A stretch of 64,000 nt of DNA from Microbacterium sp. (GTDB lineage Bacteria > Actinomycetota > Actinomycetes > Actinomycetales > Microbacteriaceae), in the NCBI GenBank assembly GCA_002703245.1, contig NZTV01000075.1, forward strand, positions 1 through 64,000, in the 5' to 3' direction. The notes under the pieces are model-generated. The model was given only the letters and a program-made list of their open reading frames with translations. It was not told where the DNA came from and did no database searches. The translations under genes were made by a program, and so were the position numbers. This document shows positions 63,059 to 64,000 of this stretch, piece after piece; position 1 is the stretch's first letter, and each line of letters starts with the position of its first letter.

Positions 63059-64000
63059 GTGCCTGACGCGGCCGTGAACATCAACGACCCTCAGAAGGCG
63101 CGGGACGAACTCGACCGTGCCCTGCAGACCGGCTCTCCCGACGCGATCGCGCGCGCCGCGGTCGCCAACATCTGGCCACTGTTCAGCTTCCACTACAAAC
63201 GCCTCATCTTCGCCGTCGAGGCGCTGCCCAGCAGCGTTCTCGAGCGTTATCCGGTCCTGCGGGTCCTCCACCCGATGACACCGGTGCTGGCAAGGGGCGC
63301 TCGCCCCTACAAGCCGCTGATCTATCAGGACGACGCGCGCGCGATGAGCGCCGACGAGCTCGACATGCTCACCGTGGTGCAGATGATCGCGTTCCGTTTC
63401 AGCGGAGACGTCGCCGCGGCCCTGATCTACGCGCGTCGCCTGGAGGAACGCATCCTGAAGGTGCCGAGTGAGTCCCGCGAGCGGCCCGACGGGCCGCTGT
63501 GGTACTACCACCTGCAGATCGGGGTGACCCTGCTCAGCGCCGGGGACACCACGCGCGCCCTGCGGGAATTCGCGACGGCGCGCCAGCTCGCGCCGCTGTG
63601 CGGGCAACCCGACGCGGTGCGCCTGGCGCTGGCCCGCGCGGCACTGTCGCACGCCGCTCGGGGGTCGTGCGCCGAAGCGTCGCGCACCCTTGCCGAAGCA
63701 CGCGCGTGCGCCGAACCGGGACCACCGCACGCGGCGGCGATCGCTGCGACCGAGGCGGCCGCAGCGGCACTCGTGGAGGTCGAACATGTCCCGGCCGAGG
63801 GTGCGCTCACGGTGCAGACGGTGGAACCCACCGACAGCATCGAGGTGTCGTGGTCGTTCGCGTTGTTGGCGCGGGTCCGTGATCATCTCGCACGACAGCG
63901 CCCCCACGAGGCGCTGGAGGTGCTGTGCCTGGCCCGGGATTCGCATCCGGCACAGCACGGCTCGTTCGCCGCGGACGTCGTAACCGCCGGCCTCATCGAG
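63059..64000 (+). CDS. Probable LuxR-type regulator, N-terminal part (runs off right edge)
   Basis: The frame is open from the GTG at 63059 to the window end (314 codons). It reads VPDAAVNINDPQKARDELDRALQ, then FHYKRLIFAVEALPSSVLERYPVLRVLHP and helical Ala-rich repeats (VTLLSAGDTTRALREFATARQLA) of TPR/MalT-like character. Large LuxR regulators of this family carry such repeats before a C-terminal helix-turn-helix, which would lie beyond the window. GGAAAGGAG stands 10 bp upstream. A GTG at 63074 is the alternative start. Confidence 0.65.
   Translation, partial: MPDAAVNINDPQKARDELDRALQTGSPDAIARAAVANIWPLFSFHYKRLIFAVEALPSSVLERYPVLRVLHPMTPVLARGARPYKPLIYQDDARAMSADELDMLTVVQMIAFRFSGDVAAALIYARRLEERILKVPSESRERPDGPLWYYHLQIGVTLLSAGDTTRALREFATARQLAPLCGQPDAVRLALARAALSHAARGSCAEASRTLAEARACAEPGPPHAAAIAATEAAAAALVEVEHVPAEGALTVQTVEPTDSIEVSWSFALLARVRDHLARQRPHEALEVLCLARDSHPAQHGSFAADVVTAGLIE

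Overview
The window is high-GC DNA with dense, tightly spaced genes, many GTG starts and frequent ATGA/GTGA stop-start overlaps. This fits a high-GC actinobacterium, most likely a Microbacteriaceae member of the Microbacterium type. That assignment is an inference from gene content and codon style, because no rRNA or housekeeping marker is present to settle it.

Layout. 1-4266 is core: the 3' end of clpC, actinobacterial argA (N-acetylglutamate synthase), two hypothetical genes and radA. 4324-16370 is one catabolic or transport locus. It holds an acyl-CoA-dehydrogenase-like flavoprotein, a diverged adenine-deaminase homologue, an adenosine/adenine deaminase, a GntR/UTRA regulator and a PPC/DUF296 protein, all on the minus strand. 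Divergent from these are an amidohydrolase and a complete Dpp-type ABC importer. A CTTGTCGACAAG-type palindrome occurs at three or four places in its control regions and is probably the GntR operator. ldh (16455-17405) and tRNA-Ser(CGA) (17521-17610) follow.

17588-about 30350 is accessory DNA. The 3' end of tRNA-Ser and its terminator hairpin are repeated at 26403-26473, so an integrated element spans 17.6-26.4 kb. It carries an IS481-family insertion with a 15-bp target duplication, a tyrosine recombinase whose N-terminal module is duplicated, a NYN-domain protein, and a TetR / MFS transporter / sulfatase cassette with a 24-bp palindromic operator. A second, decayed integrase lies beside the inner att copy. 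A metal-type module follows (two DUF305 proteins, a beta-propeller lipoprotein and a DUF6153-like protein), then a truncated HepT-like toxin gene.

30444-64000 is mostly core. It contains a CinA-type amidase, a fatty acid desaturase lacking a normal start codon, a cold shock protein, an acyl-CoA ligase, a decapitated hybrid histidine kinase with an Hpt protein, and a GT2-GtrA protein that has lost its catalytic core. Next come a phosphodiester glycosidase, a YigZ/IMPACT protein, PEP synthase with its regulator, a sugar oxidoreductase plus lactonase pair, and two coupled YhgE/Pip proteins. The rest is an MFS transporter, a P-type ATPase with a lysozyme-like protein, an ECF42-type sigma factor with its DGPF partner, a frameshifted Old Yellow Enzyme gene, VIT and FUSC family proteins, a tyrosine phosphatase with an AI-2E transporter, ThrE, and the start of a probable LuxR-type regulator.

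Two themes stand out. One is the GntR-controlled purine-deaminase-like / ABC importer locus, whose substrate is not evident and which is the best candidate here for an undescribed pathway. The other is an unusually high number of broken or remodelled genes: 5' truncation, in-frame core deletion, 5-bp repeat frameshift, lost start codon, fused integrase and truncated toxin.
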